A DNA stretch of 64,000 nt, taken from contig SCHM01000003.1 of the NCBI GenBank assembly GCA_004123355.1, positions 4,855,058 to 4,919,057 of the forward strand, read 5' to 3'. The notes under the pieces are model-generated. The model made no database searches. It was not told the DNA's origin and saw nothing but the letters and a program-made list of their open reading frames with translations. Position numbers and translations under genes: made by a program. The DNA comes from Amphirosellinia nigrospora. Its lineage: Eukaryota > Ascomycota > Sordariomycetes > Xylariales > Xylariaceae. Shown piece by piece: positions 25,601 through 38,189 of this stretch (its first letter is position 1; every line of letters begins with the position of its first letter).

Positions 25601-26974
25601 CCCGTAGCTTGTGATTCGTCGCACTTAATATTGTATCCCTTAATCAGAACACCGTCAACGGGATTAGATCACCAGGCTCAAGATGGAGTACATCCCCAGT
25701 CATCAGATCAAAGACTGAGATTTCGACGGTCTTGCCTGAGCGAACGGCCTTCACAACTCGATCCTGCTTTTTCCGGTTTAATTTCGCGAACTGTCTTTCC
25801 TTCTGCCAGTCGTTCAATGATCCCACCAAAACAACGATCACAATAGCCACAATGATGGCCACACCTTCGATCCACTCGACACCAGGGTTATTTGCTGTGT
25901 GCTTTTGCCCAAACGTCTGGTACAGGCCAATGGCCAAAGAGACGACTGCGGCAACTGAGAGCAGAATGAGGACCTTGTCATTGTAGGTGATCCAGACCAG
26001 CTGTAGGAAGCTTTTACCCTGTTTCTCTGGCAGTCGATTGTCGCGGAAAACTCGTTTTCGGTCGGCAAATGCGCCATCAGAGACTTTTGGAGAGTCCATG
26101 GTCGTGCGCGTTATCGGTGTGTCTGGACTAGTAACCCCCTCATTCAAAAGTTTGGAAGGCTCGCGGTTAGTTGCTTCTCTAAAAGACACTTTGCCATCCA
26201 GGCTTCTCTCGTCCACACTTAAACCCGCCATACGGTCTGTGCGAAGTCCTTTTTCTAATCCGCGGAGACCACCCAACTTGTAAAATGCAGCTAGACTTTT
26301 GGGGTTGAACATCTTGGTGAGCTGACCGGGACTATACGCAAATGGATTGTCCTCAACCTGGAAATCTTCCTCCCGGCCTTGATCCGGTTTTAAAGCATCC
26401 TCGTCGTTCATTATATGCTCGTTATCATATGTCGGCCTTGAGGGAGCCTTCTCCACGACTGACTCGCCCTGCGAGGATATTGACCGTGAACCATCCTCGC
26501 TATCCACTGAATTTTGGCGTGACCGGTAATTAGTTGGGACCGCTAAGAAGGCCTGACCCTTCTCATTCCCACGCGACATGACGGGACTTGATACGTTGTG
26601 TGGGCTCGTTGGCCGGCTGTCCTTGCTGTCAAATGAGTGTGAAGCACGAATTTCGTGGTGGGAAGATGAACTAGGTGCGTGGGAGCCTGCCGGAAAGTGG
26701 GTTCTTTCAGATGATGTCCAGCTTGCTGCAAGAGTGGTGGGACTTATTGTCTCGTCGGCAGCTGATACTGGCGAATGAGGATGGGGTTCGCAGTCGGTTC
26801 GGTGTCGTTGGTTGTGTCAATCGTTATTGTAGGCCTGGGATAGTTTTTGTCAGTGAATGCATAAATTTACAGGACATACAACATGTTTTATTTCTTCGGA
26901 GGCCTTCAATGCTACACTTACGCCCTAGGCCTTCGCGGTGTGCCTTCGGCACCATGATCTTGGGAATCTGACAT
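22610..26974 (-). CDS. PMC1: PMC1-type calcium-transporting P-type ATPase
   Basis: P2B-type pump that exports cytosolic Ca2+ into the vacuole or out of the cell. Three exons on the minus strand: 26974-26922, 26834-23522, 23465-22610. The start (MSDSQDHGAEG) is in a short first exon that splices to APTITIDTTND. The order is a disordered Ser-rich N-terminus, first transmembrane segments, the actuator loop (CDESQATGESD), catalytic DKTGTLTQNK (phosphorylated Asp, near 25065), GDGTNDAPALK (near 24095), the C-terminal membrane segments, and a long R/S-rich tail (residues about 1150-1407). Three sites carry frame slips: GGGG at 26783-26786, GGG at 25660-25662, and a nearly compensating pair at about 23661 and 23610. 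Correcting them gives exactly 1,407 residues, the usual fungal Pmc1 length. No PMR1- or SERCA-type features were seen. Confidence 0.9.
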
Positions 26975-29900
26975 GACGCGTCCAACTCCGAATCTCCGTT
27001 AACGTATTAAATAGACTAAAGACTATAACTGTTGGCAAGGCGAACCTTATGATAGTGAAAGGGCGACGTGAAGGTGGCTGAGCTGGTGCGGCCGTGCCAT
27101 TGACGAAGAATACAATGTGGCGTTCAAGAGCAAGACTTTGTTCTGACGAACACGCTCTAATAGAACTGCGAAAGAAAATCTTCGCCTAGCGCAGATTATA
27201 CTTCGTCGATGAGCTGATCGATGTAACTTACGATAGTCTATCGAAGCGAAACCGCGATGCTCAACCTTATGAGGCTGACTTGTTGCGCGTCCCAGTGTGG
27301 CGTGTAAACTATGGGAACCAATTGAGAACGCTGGGGAACATGGTGCTGCTTCTTCCTGGCCGATGGCAACTCTATTCTATGGTGATCGACCGTGATTGAT
27401 TCACACAAGACTGAGGCGTGCTGGTGAGGTCGCCGGAGGACAAAGACAACAGGTAGGACTACCAGGTAAGATGTTGATAGTGCTCTGTCTCTAGACTGGC
27501 ACGGATGTTGTGGCGTGGGCGTGGGCGTGGGTAGCACCGTGGACGCCGAGTGCTGCAGCGCAGGGGGATGGGGACCAAGGGGGCGAAATGGCTTTTCGGC
27601 TGAGGTCTATGAGCTGTGAGCTGTGAGCTGTGAGCTGTGAGCTACAAAGGAAGATTGAGGCTATGCACCAGCACGGTTGTTTGGAGGTGCGGTGCCGGTG
27701 CGCCCAGTCAGATCAGATCGCGCTTGAAAGGGAGGAAGGTGACGAGGAACCCGGGCAATTATCAATGATGGGGTCTAGTGGCAACGTGAGACGGAAGTGC
27801 AATTGACAGGGGACCACACGTACCGTATCTTCTATTTGCGAATTAAAAGGTGACTGATAAAGAGTACAAGTAGAGAGCGATACAGAAGGGAATGAGAAAA
27901 CTTCGTGTGTTCGAAAAATGTGAGTACTGTTGTCCCAAGGTTCCTCTGAGATCTAGATACTGGGCATGTGCAGTAGGTAGGTTAGGTACCTAAAAACGGG
28001 AGAGCTGAATTAGGCTATGTTGTACTTAGTACCTAGATAGGTTAGTACGCACGTATATTCCAGCCACACCAGGTGCTCTAAGCAGGGAAAGAGCACCGAC
28101 CGCCAGTGCATGGGACGCCCAAGCTCACTAGGACTCCCTTGTATCTCGCGCAGATACGGTCGCTACTTAGAGTTCTACACAAGGCAGCATTGCGTACCAA
28201 ATCTACTCTTACGCCTTATTAGTTTTCCTCTCTTTTTCGTTTCTAGTCATACGCCTTATATGGCTTATACCTAGTCGACAACCCATTTGTCAAGCCTAAG
28301 CATTAAAACGCCAAGGGCACAAGTCATTGTCTGACGTAACATAATTAACCGGTAACTCTTGGGGTGTGAGTTGTTCTGACCGATAGTGCTCTATAGCAAA
28401 AGGATAAGATATCTGTGTGTACATGGTGGCACTGTACACTACCTACCTATGTATAGTACGTCACTCAACATTTCTAATAGAGTAGGAATGATGTACTCAG
28501 CACAGAAGCGTAAGGTTAAGAAGAAACTTGCTTTATTTCTCCTGGTAGATGCAAATTCGTTGTTAATTAGCCAAATACACGACGCTATATAATATATAAT
28601 TGGTATCGGCGAGATAATTGTTCGGGCTGGGATGTCGTTTTTTCCGTCAAAATCGCCCGTTGCCCCCCTTTTCCCTGCCCTTTTCCATCTATTGTGCACT
28701 AGCACATCGGGTAGACGATTGGATGATTGGTACTTTGCCAAGGGAGGCAGTGCTAGAGCCCCGGTCGCACTTGGGACTTGGGCTGCTGGTGCAGTGGCCC
28801 CATGCTTCCATCAAGATCGACAACCTGGGCATTTCGCCAATGATTCATGGCTGATTAGGAGAAAAGCTAGAAATCGTCGTAACCTATAAAACATACCATG
28901 TAGTACACGAGTCACGATAACGCCTGAGTTGATTCGACTTGATCCTGTTCGGCCACCCATGAACCGTATGATGTTTGAAGCGTTTTCCCCCCAGCACGGT
29001 AACCCAGTTCCAAGCCTTTGTTTGTTTGGTAGGTTAGGTTGGCAACTCGTCGCCCAGCGGTGATGCTCTTCGAATTCCGATCAATCGGTCCAATATGCGG
29101 CCCAAGAGAAGATGAGCGTTTAACATTTACCAGGATCGCGATTTATAGACTCGAACTCCACTGCCCAGAGAGCACTATGTAAGATAATAGTATACAGAAT
29201 GTCTCAGCCCCCAAATATCCAACCACCGTCCAGCGAACTGGACAGTACAGTACCACAAAACGCCATGGAATTTGAAGGTGGGGACAATAATTATTCATCG
29301 CAAGACAAGGAATTATCCCAGTGCGCCTTTTTTTTTTCACTTCGAAACAGTACTATAAGAACCAAAAAACACAAACAACACAGTAGCAATACTAAGTTTG
29401 TCTTTAACCGCATGCTCGTATTAGATCCAGCACAGATAAGCCTATGACGTTTTCGAAGCTCCTGGAAAACGCAACAGCAACTGCTTAACACCTAATTCTA
29501 CTTAGCATTCTAATGTGGAATTGACAATTTTACAAGAGCAATGCATCCTCCGAGTACTGAGGGACGCGCTCTAATTAATGGTGCCTTCTTCAAAATGCCA
29601 ATTGTAAGCTCTAAACCCCCTAGAGAGAACACGTAATTCTACAAAACGGATGACGTTGAAAACTCCCGAAACCATTGTTGTTAGTCCTCTTCGGATGCGC
29701 CAGGATTCCTACATAGTAAAATCATCTCAGGAATTGTCATTGTACAGTACATGGCCACGTATCTACGCTACGTATGGTAATCCGCCTACATGAGTACCCA
29801 CTTGCCCGATTCAGCAATATCCAAGTTCAGCTATATGAGTTATAGACCTTCTCAAATCAACCTAACAACTCATCTAGTTCTCACCAGAACGGTAAACTCT

Positions 29901-31684
29901 CCTCCAACAATTCTTAGCAGTATTGTACATCAACAAAACACATTGACCGCCCAGTATTCAAATTAAACCTAGCATATATTCAATACCAGGGAGTGGGGCT
30001 TACCATCACGATATCTGTACTCTAAAACGTTCGGTGTATGTTAGATGTAGGGTACTGACTAATCGTCAAGGCTAACGCCAAATGGCTGATCTATCGAACG
30101 AATGATGAAGGTTGGAATCAAGCAAGCCCAGCCAAAGACCAGTAGGTTACTGACTCGCCATGATCAATATATACGCAGTTCCCGCCAACAGAATTGACGC
30201 AACCAGCACGGCTCTTTATGACATGGACCCCAGCTGCGCCGTCACCCTACACTACAATATCTGTCCTACCCTACTGTAGTCATTCTCATATAATTGGACG
30301 CTTCTGGTGTCCAGACCGTAGCATCGGGATCCCACTTGTCCAACGCATGTTCCACTTTATCGGGTAGGCGTGGTGGCTGTGCATCACCCACCGACCTCTC
30401 ACCATTCACGATATGGATCTGATCCGGAGTGCTGCCCTATCCATCGTTAGAAATCGGCAGATATATTGGTCTAGTTTTGGGAAGGGGCTAATGGCGATGT
30501 TGTTTGACCTCAAGTCTCTACATGCCAGGTAGTAGACTATCACGAGACCTCATACGACTGCTGGAGATCGGTGTAGAACAAACAAACTCAGCCGCCATCT
30601 GTACCCGCCACCAGATCTTAGTATAACATTATGCAACACTGAGTGCCTCATGAACTTCAAGTACACTCATCTTCATGCTGCCGAATAAGTTCACACATTC
30701 TAGCCAGGCAGGCTAAATACCTATATATATACATGGCAATCCCTCTGGGGTCCCACCCGAAACTATCATCGTAGTACATATATACAAATAACTTTGTTTC
30801 GTCTGAGAATAGGTCCCCATGCCGTACAAGAGTCACATCAGATGAGATCTTACTCCGAGCTAAGGTCTTCTTTGGCACATAATCGCCTACAACGGCAATC
30901 CTACGAAGCGAATACGTGAGCATGGGCAGACGCGGGGTTGTCAGGACAGCCACATTGCGGTGGGATAGTGTTTCTATATGTTTCAATAGGCAGTGGTCAG
31001 CAATGTTGCTTTGTTTGTCACTCGTCTCAGTGGGCAGTGCCCGTAGAGACCGATTTTCAGTCTACCTACCCATGTATGTAGATCGGAGAATAAAAAAAGC
31101 CCTGTTTAGTAAGTCGGCAGTATCAAAAATACTCTTCTCACTTACGCAGTCTCGAAAAGAAAGTATGTTTACTCAGGCCGGAGCCAAATGTCCGACAATG
31201 TCGCGTACACATGCCATCGTGCAACGCAATTTAGCCGTATTATATTCTATAAAAATTTACAATGTCTGAGATACCAGTAGCGAGTAAGCGCTCAAAAGCA
31301 GGAGTTTTATGAGAGAATTTAGCAGCCAGCTTCGATACGCTCTGGAACGATGTCAAGCAATAAATAGAGGAAAATAAAATGCATTGTTCGTGACCACAAA
31401 AAAAGAATGACTTCCGTACGTACTGTTCCTGTTGCGTCAAGTATATTGGAATATATCGAGCCTTCAAAATACCATCCAGTTGAGACTTCAACATCACCAG
31501 TATCAACCGATCCTAGCTGGCGGAGTTAATGCCAATCTTGGCGTCGCCGGAGTGGGGCATTCTGCGGACTTTCCGACGGAATCATCTTGCGAAACTCCGC
31601 CATTGGAACCTCTTTACAGCCTTCGTTCTCAACGTAGCTACAACATCCATTCCGTTCCCAGCGACTGAATGCCCGATTAAAGCC
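26975..31684. other. Gene-free stretch between PMC1 and the Zn2Cys6 factor
   Basis: A 4.7 kb divergent spacer with no supported gene. It starts with the PMC1 promoter, contains a TGAGCTG tandem array at 27610-27642 and clustered TAGGTA/TACCTA motifs at about 27.97-28.05 kb. From 29 to 31.5 kb it is AT-rich, without conserved open frames. Confidence 0.45.
27610..27642 (+). repeat. TGAGCTG tandem array (7 bp period)
   Basis: Four and a half head-to-tail copies of a 7-bp unit. It is a simple microsatellite in non-coding DNA. Confidence 0.85.
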
Positions 31685-33394
31685 ATGGCGGGATCCGCTG
31701 GTGCAGCAAGTACCGGTATATCGGTGTCCAGACAGAAAAACTGCAACAGCTGCGTCCAGGCGAAGAGAAGGTGTGATAGGCGAATGCCGGTATGCTCCCG
31801 GTGCGTGGAGAAGAAGGTGGCTTGCGTATATACCAAGTCTAGAACAAATGGTCGACCGGAAAAGCGCGGCAGGGAGCCAGCTTCGTCCACGGAGACTCCT
31901 TTGGACTTCACCGACCTATCGTTTGATATGGACTATCTCGAGGACGAATCCACAAGTTTACATACTAGCGTTGGCATGGAGTTTACGCCCAGCTCCATCC
32001 GATACCATCTCCAGCAGCGATATTTCCATGGAGACTTTCATGCATCTCATAGGCAACAGCAACTCGTCCCCCTCGGACAATTGGATTGTTAACACTGAAG
32101 AGGATCATTCACACGAACGACCAACGACTCCAGCCGATGAAGAAATAACAAGGGATATGAGAAAATGCTGGTTTGCGTAAGTGAGAAATACGAAGTATTC
32201 TCAAGAGCACTGATACTGAAGGCTTTCTGCAGCAACTTGACGCATCTTCAGCCTATGACCCAAAACCCCCCTATATTACATGATACATCGTGTGAAGCGA
32301 TTTACTGAGGAGATGGCCGCGAAGAGCGCAACGCCTTTCATGCACGAGCGACTCTATTACAACTATAAACCCCAATGCATCATATCGGTAAGTAATCGTT
32401 AGACTCAAATTTTCCATTTCTAAATCTCATCCAAAAACACAAAAACTCTTCAGTGGGCTATAACTGCATCTCAAGAGCCCTCTATAGTTTGCCAAAGATA
32501 CCGATTACTCATACTGAACCTGCCAGTGCTTCGCGACCTGTGTGCTCTACGCGAGCCGCACACCTACAAATACGGCCATGGTAATGAGGGCCCTGACAGG
32601 AAACGCGCGCGAGCTCGTCGATACCGAAGTCTGTCGGTCATCTCGACGCCCATCGAGAAGCTCGCACGTTCTCAGGCGCTCTTCTTGTATCAGATCATCC
32701 GCCTTTTCGACGGAGACGTCGCTTTGCGGGCACAGGGTGAGAAGGACATGGAACTACTCAAGGCATGGCTGGGCGAGCTATGTCACCTACGAGACAATTT
32801 GGGAGGCTTGGCGCGTTAGAGTATGCCTCATTAAGAGAGCAGCCGCCGGTTGAGTGGGAGGTGCGTCTTTGGCCCCGGCTCCTTGCGCCGCGAGTGTTCG
32901 CTGACCAGGGCTCTCTGCCCCTCAGAAATGGATATTTGCCGAATGCGTACGCAGAACGATCGTCATGTCGCACGGCGTCATCGGGATGTACGAGCTTCTG
33001 AAGGACCCGGGTTTCATCGGTAATCGGTCGAGCCTATAACAATATTCTCAAGGTGATCGGCTAACATAAGGAAAAGATCCGATCGGCACCTGGGCTTACG
33101 CTCATCGCTGGACCCTCGGGCGCTCCTTATGGAACGCAAGTTCCTCGGCCCAGTTCCAACGCGCGTGGAAGGAGAGTTCGCACTTCGTCATCGGAAACTT
33201 TGCGCTCGACAATTTCCTCGAGAATGGGAAGGGCGAGGATGTCGATGAGTTCGCGGAGATTCTCCTGAACGCGTTAGTAGAGAGGATGTTTTGAGATTGG
33301 ACAATGCTAACGGCTCGGCAGGTACATGGGTGTGGATGTGATGAAAGAGTTCATGGCTCCGCGGGAAACCATTCAGGCGGCGGCGGCGCAGTGA
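31685..33394 (+). CDS. Zn2Cys6 transcription factor (frame slips)
   Basis: Fungal binuclear zinc-cluster regulator. The N-terminal DNA-binding domain has the six-cysteine spacing in CNSCVQAKRRC..VCSRCVEKKVAC at about residues 20-47, followed by a short acidic region and a regulatory region without a recognised ligand-binding motif. Proposed exons are 31685-32176, 32233-32387, 32454-32860, 32926-33019, 33071-33272 and 33322-33394, all with GT..AG ends, giving about 474 residues. The frame slips near 32030 (TTT run), 32258 (six Cs where five fit) and between 32560 and 32650, so the gene may be intact and mis-sequenced, or may be decaying. It stands alone: no biosynthetic or transport gene lies within several kilobases. 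Its regulated targets cannot be inferred from this window. The upstream ATG-like starts were rejected because they lie in a different frame from the zinc cluster or carry no domain. Confidence 0.72.
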
Positions 33395-35643
33395 AGCCTT
33401 ATACGCGCCGACGTATTGGAAATCATCACATCATCATTGTCGCATAGACTTGTGTTGTCATCATCACGAGCGGGACAGATATGTCGGAATTGAGATAACC
33501 AGTCATCGTAAGTGACATTCTCGTGGCAGGGAATACTTTGTGTAGATGTTAATTTCTCTATGAACTACCTATAGTATCCATCACGTCGGGCCACCTCGAA
33601 CTACCTGGTAGTTTCGTTGCGAGTTTGCGTCACGACCTAGGAGGATGACAATAGCGCCGTTAGCGCAGTAATTCGGTCACCAGAACGCCATCTTCGATAG
33701 CGGCCGGAGCCAAGGTAGTGGAACACTGCTGCCACTATTTACGGCCCACTAAATTATTCTCCAGGGGCCCAAGATAATTAGCTTGTTTTTCTTCGAGCGG
33801 CTGAAGGGAGATTCTGTCACACTATCCGAGTGTAACCTTAGTTACCACTTTACGTCCGACATCTAAGCCAACAAGAACAAGGAAGCAAGGGATTGCGAGG
33901 CTGTTAGGGTATATCGACCAGAAACCCAATACTTCGAGGTCGAGGGGATCAGGCCATTTTGACCCCCTTGGCTCCGGAGAAGATTATTATAAAGAGAATA
34001 CCCTCCCAAGCCCCTTCAACGGAAGCCCTTGTTATAAATTCTGTTACACAATCTGAAAACACTAATCATGCAAACCCTTCAGCCCCCCAACGGCTGAGTC
34101 TTCCGAGACAACTAAATTTCCGTGTACGATATCTAAGGAGGCACAGGGAAGCGAATCAAGGAAGGAAAGGCAAGACGAAACGAGACAACGTGGGATAACC
34201 AAGGACTCCTTCAGGCCTTGATCCAATAGAGTAGTACTGTAAAGACGGATACCCTTCTAAACCCTTGACCACCAGCCATTTTTATTAATCGTTTCACGAT
34301 ATTGATTATGGCTACGAAGATCATAGACTCTAATTGATAAGTAATTTGGGCGCTATCGCACTAGGGAGGCGATGTCTCTCGGTATTATTAAGGAGTTGGT
34401 CTTACCACCATCACACATCGACATTAGGTAGTTAAGGATATTAAACGAGTTGTAGCACGTCTATATCCCGAGCCAATTCATCGATCGCCCATGCGAATAT
34501 CTTGTTTATTATTAGGCTGGTGTGACTTTCTAATTTACTGAAAGTTGTCTGGAGATTAGGAGGCTATATGGAATGGGTGGACAGGTTTCTGGTCGAGAAT
34601 CTTTGTACATAGATGGCCCGGGTTGAAAGGTTAACGGTCATGCTGTGTCAGGCAATTGGAAACATAAAATAGGAGTTTGCCTAAAGTTCCATGGGTATTC
34701 ACGTCCTCTAGCAATCCATACACTTCTTAAACAATACTGAAGTTTACGCCCGGTTCTATTAGGCGGCGTATAAAGCACTGGGCTATTTGGTTCGCGACAG
34801 TAGTTTGGATAACCAAGCTTTCGGATATTTCTAGATACTGTTTCGCGACGGTGTTGGTTCATGGTAAAGTTCGAAATACTTGAACAGCATGTCATGCCAG
34901 ACGACTAAAAAAAGTGGACAATATCCCTTTTCTTACGGTAGTGAATATAAGGAGTTATGCACGGGTTGGATATAGGCGATCGGCATATCGCGAGAAGACA
35001 ATAGATTTGGTGTAACAAGACTTTTATTCCAATATCCAAATATAGCCACCCTTGAAATCTAACAAAGAAACAATTCGCTAGTTGAACGTTGTATATCCTC
35101 CTCTCCATCGCAGATTCTGGCTACATTTGATAAAAGACATGACTCCATATATCCTGACGTACGCATTCACCGCGGTCTTTTAGCTGCGTGTACAGGGAAC
35201 CTCCCTGAGTACAAAACCTGCACAATACGTCCCTATCCATCCGGTCCTATGGGATGTGGGTGTTTGCGATTGCCGTGCGGCGCCGTGCTGTCTTACTGCT
35301 GGATCAAGTCGAGCTCTGGGACAGACGGGTGATAGTGCTGGCTAATCGCGACTTGTCGGTTCGGGCGGGTATTGTGTGTTTCGATATAATATACCCTTGA
35401 TCGACTATGTGGCGCGTGAGTATATCAGAAAGTAAATAGATATGTGTCACACTCACTGTTGGCGTAATGTAATATAATAAACAACGAGTTATAATACCCG
35501 AAGTTGAATAATCGAGCGGAGATCCGTACTTGAATGGCGGACACAGTCATCGTCCCCTTGTCATGTTACAGAACTGCACACTATACCACAACACTACAAA
35601 AGTAGAACGTTGTCAAGTCGAGCACTTGACTGTCTGCAGTTGA
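33395..35643. other. AT-rich spacer with no supported gene
   Basis: No domain was recognised in the small open frames, such as those near 33959-34198 and 34638-35108. The text has many TA steps and short low-complexity runs, and may be an old mutated repeat, but I found no terminal repeats, transposase motif or reverse-transcriptase motif. Confidence 0.4.
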
Positions 35644-36747
35644 CTATACGTGTACTGGACTTGTGGCACCCTTAAGTGAGTACTGCGAACGGGTTGCGAT
35701 GGCAGGATTGCCCCTTGTCGCGGAGGTGCGGCGGCCGATATGCCGTTGCCGTCTTCGAACCGACGACAACGGGGCCATTTTGTCCGTTAGATCCTCGGGC
35801 CGGGATGTCGTGCTGATGGACAAGGCCGCCATGGCGCTATAGAGGGGTTTGGTGGCGGCTTTGGGTGCCGCATTCGCCTGTGATGTGACAGGGCCCCGAA
35901 CGTTCCTATTAAACTAGTTAGTGAATTTGAACGCGTAGCACAAGTACTTGGAATACGTACTCCTTGTTGTCTCGCTGCCATGTTTGCTGGGGACTTCTCT
36001 GTGCGGGCTGGGTTGGCGTCCTTTTCGCCATTGCCTCCGCGGGTTCGTCAGGCGTCCTTTTCGCCGCGATCTCCGCTTGTTGTTGGCGGTACTTCCAGCT
36101 TTTAGCCTCCATATGACCAACGAGGTCTTTAAGGCTTTCGGGTTCCATGCGTAGCTGACACCGGGACTTGGTGTAGCGGATGAGAGTCGTGGAGAGGACG
36201 ACGCATGGGTTGTGGATACTATTCCATGTTAGTGAACAGCTGCTTGTGTGAAAATGTGGGTTATGGCTTCATGAATATGGAGGGAAACGTGAAAGTTTTG
36301 CACGGATAAAATTAAAATACGTACTAGACCCAGCTTTTCGATCTTTGGCCATTGCTTCTTGTCGGCCAGGCGGAGGGGCGGGTATTTGTTGTTCGGTCGT
36401 GCGGACCCCTCAAAGGCGCGGAACCCGTCAACATCCTTCCGCATGTGAGCCGTCTGCTTCCATGGGGACGGTAGTTGTTGAACTCGTCGAGGAGTAGGCG
36501 GAGACGGTGGTCACGATATAGTATCGTGAATCATTCGAACGGGCCAGGACAATGACTGGGTGACCCGTTGCGCCGGTGGGAACACGGCGACTTTCTAGGA
36601 GCTCGGACCGCTCGCTCTCGTTAAAGGCGTCAGCCCACTTGAGAAATGCGATGTCCCCAATTTGCCAGTCAGAAATAGACGTTGGACCGGCGGGAGCTCG
36701 TTGTCGGGTTGCTGGTAGGCAACCCGTTGCCCTTTCGTGGAGGCCAT
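35644..36747 (-). CDS. Uncharacterised fungal protein family (three-exon gene)
   Basis: I recognise this as resembling an unnamed conserved family of filamentous ascomycetes, but know no function for it. Proposed exons on the minus strand: 36747-36325, 36218-35961, 35905-35644 (about 314 residues), with introns GTACGT..AATAG in both places. Conserved-looking blocks are WQIGDIAFLKWADAFNESER, TGHPVIVLARS, YYIVTTVSAYSS, MRKDVDGFRAFEGS, RPNNKYPPLRLADKKQWPK, then over the first splice junction WVYIHNPCVVLSTTLIRY and finally QLRMEPESLKDLVGHMEAKS. The C-terminal 90 residues are basic and low in complexity. At least three or four frame slips are needed in exon 1 (between the start and the DW block, near 36490-36460, and at the end of exon 1). 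No signal peptide or membrane segment is seen, so an intracellular protein is likely. Confidence 0.6.
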
Positions 36748-36977
36748 CGTGTTGTGTGCTGGGGATTAAGGGTTAATGTGTTTGTTGATCGACGGGGGAT
36801 AGAGTTGTCCTTACTGCTCGATAATGTTGGGAAAAGATATATGAAAATATATGAGCGGTACGATATATGGCGATCTTTGCGGCGCGTGTTGAGAAAGCTA
36901 GCGTGCAATAAAGGGTGTTGATGTAGAGGAGAGAAGAAGAGATCAGATCTCCAGGCTAGAAATACACGACTTTATAC

Positions 36978-37226
36978 ACGTAACTTGTTGTTTACTTTCC
37001 AATGTTTACGTGATTGAGTTTTAAGAAAAAGTTTCGGGGGGTGCTTGAACTTTATTTGCACAGGCCAGCCCCTAAGCAGAAGGTCGTCGACGGTCGCCTT
37101 GCGGTTACGTGGCTTGTTGTTTACTTTCCAATGTTTACGTGATTAAGCTTTAAGAAAAAGGCTCGTGGGGTGCTTGAACTTTATTTGCGCAGGCCAGCCC
37201 TGAGCAGAGGGTCGCCGACGGTCGCC
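36978..37226. repeat. Tandem duplication of a 120-bp unit (period 129)
   Basis: Copy 1 spans about 36978-37098 and copy 2 about 37107-37226, separated by eight bases. Both contain TTGTTGTTTACTTTCCAATG, GTGCTTGAACTTTATTTGC and CAGGCCAGCCC, in the same order. The copies differ at roughly 15 positions, many of them transitions (G/A and C/T). The unit encodes nothing obvious. It may be a remnant of a larger repeat or part of a subtelomere-like array. Confidence 0.85.
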
Positions 37227-37694
37227 GAGAGCTTATATTCGAGCCTATTTTAAGTTTCAAAAGATATCATGCGCGGGCTATATTTCTTGAACTGATTTAC
37301 AAAATGACTAGATAGATGTGAACTTAGGGGTAGGAGAGATGTAGTTCGTTGTTATATTCGCCTCCAGTCACAGGAAAGGACAGCAGATGGATGACTTACG
37401 AGTGTTTATATAGCTGCTTTGTGATCCAGTACGAGAATATATTGTATCACAGTGTAGATAACATTGGTGTATTTGTAAACGCATGGTTCTTAATCTGATT
37501 TTCTAGATAGCCTTAATTATTCGTTCCTTCCGTGTCAAAAACCTGTAGAAATGAGGGTACGTGTGGATTCTTGTTGTTGCATAAGCATATAACCTATTCA
37601 TGGGAAAGTTTCGGGCTATTCTTTGTTTTGAAGCTCGTAGGTTTGAGAGTTTAGGGTTTTGGTGAGGTATTGTGAGAGTCAGGGATACTAGCAT

Positions 37695-37895
37695 TATGAT
37701 GGTAAGTTGGTGGTATATTGTATATTACTCTGTCGACTATTTCGTAGACCATTATAGTAGTGGATATCATCGTAATGTATCCAAATAATTGTATTGTTGG
37801 GGTTCGTGCTATCGTAGTTGTGTAGGTACTTAATAACCCGCCCCTCGAATTCGGGTCGTGACATTGAGGCCTATACTTCGTCCCTATAGAGCGAT
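37695..37895 (-). pseudogene. Weak protein remnant, OTU-like or unknown
   Basis: On the minus strand a short frame reads MSRPEFEGRVIKYLHNY, then NNTIIWIHYDDIHYYNGLR before a stop near 37730. The W-I-H-x-D-x-x-H-Y pattern loosely resembles the histidine region of OTU-type cysteine proteases. The fragment is too short for a firm call; it may be chance or a decayed gene. Confidence 0.2.
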
Positions 37896-38008
37896 CGGGG
37901 TAATATAATCCTGAAGAAGTTAGGCATGATCGTCTTCCCAGTATCGTTCTCTGAGTTGTCTTTCCATTACTTCCAATATTTTGCTGCAACTAATGTTCCA
38001 ACGATGCG

Positions 38009-38189
38009 TCTGTTGACGTACAGGTACTGGAACACAACATTTAGCACAAATTTCGAGTCGCGATGTAACACATGGTCAACGGTCTACGAAACGGCGCCAA
38101 TAGAAACGGATCCTGAGAGCTACTCGCAGCGTAAAGCCTTGGAGCTTGATCCCGAGAGAAATGGATACGAAGCTCTCAGCTACCTGTAG
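38009..38189 (+). pseudogene. Possible HET-domain N-terminal remnant
   Basis: A short frame reads MRLLTYRYW and later NGYEALSYL directly before a stop. Fungal heterokaryon-incompatibility proteins often contain YEALSYVWG at the start of the HET domain. Here the frame ends before the WG, and no continuation was seen downstream, so this would be a truncated remnant. The evidence is only a few residues. Confidence 0.25.

Noticed and set aside
29020-31500. Short open frames and TA-rich text suspected to be a transposon
   Set aside because: No terminal repeats, target duplications, transposase or reverse-transcriptase motifs could be found.
33959-34198. 79-codon plus-strand frame resembling retroelement gag text
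   Set aside because: Basic C-terminus only; no zinc knuckle or other retroelement motif.
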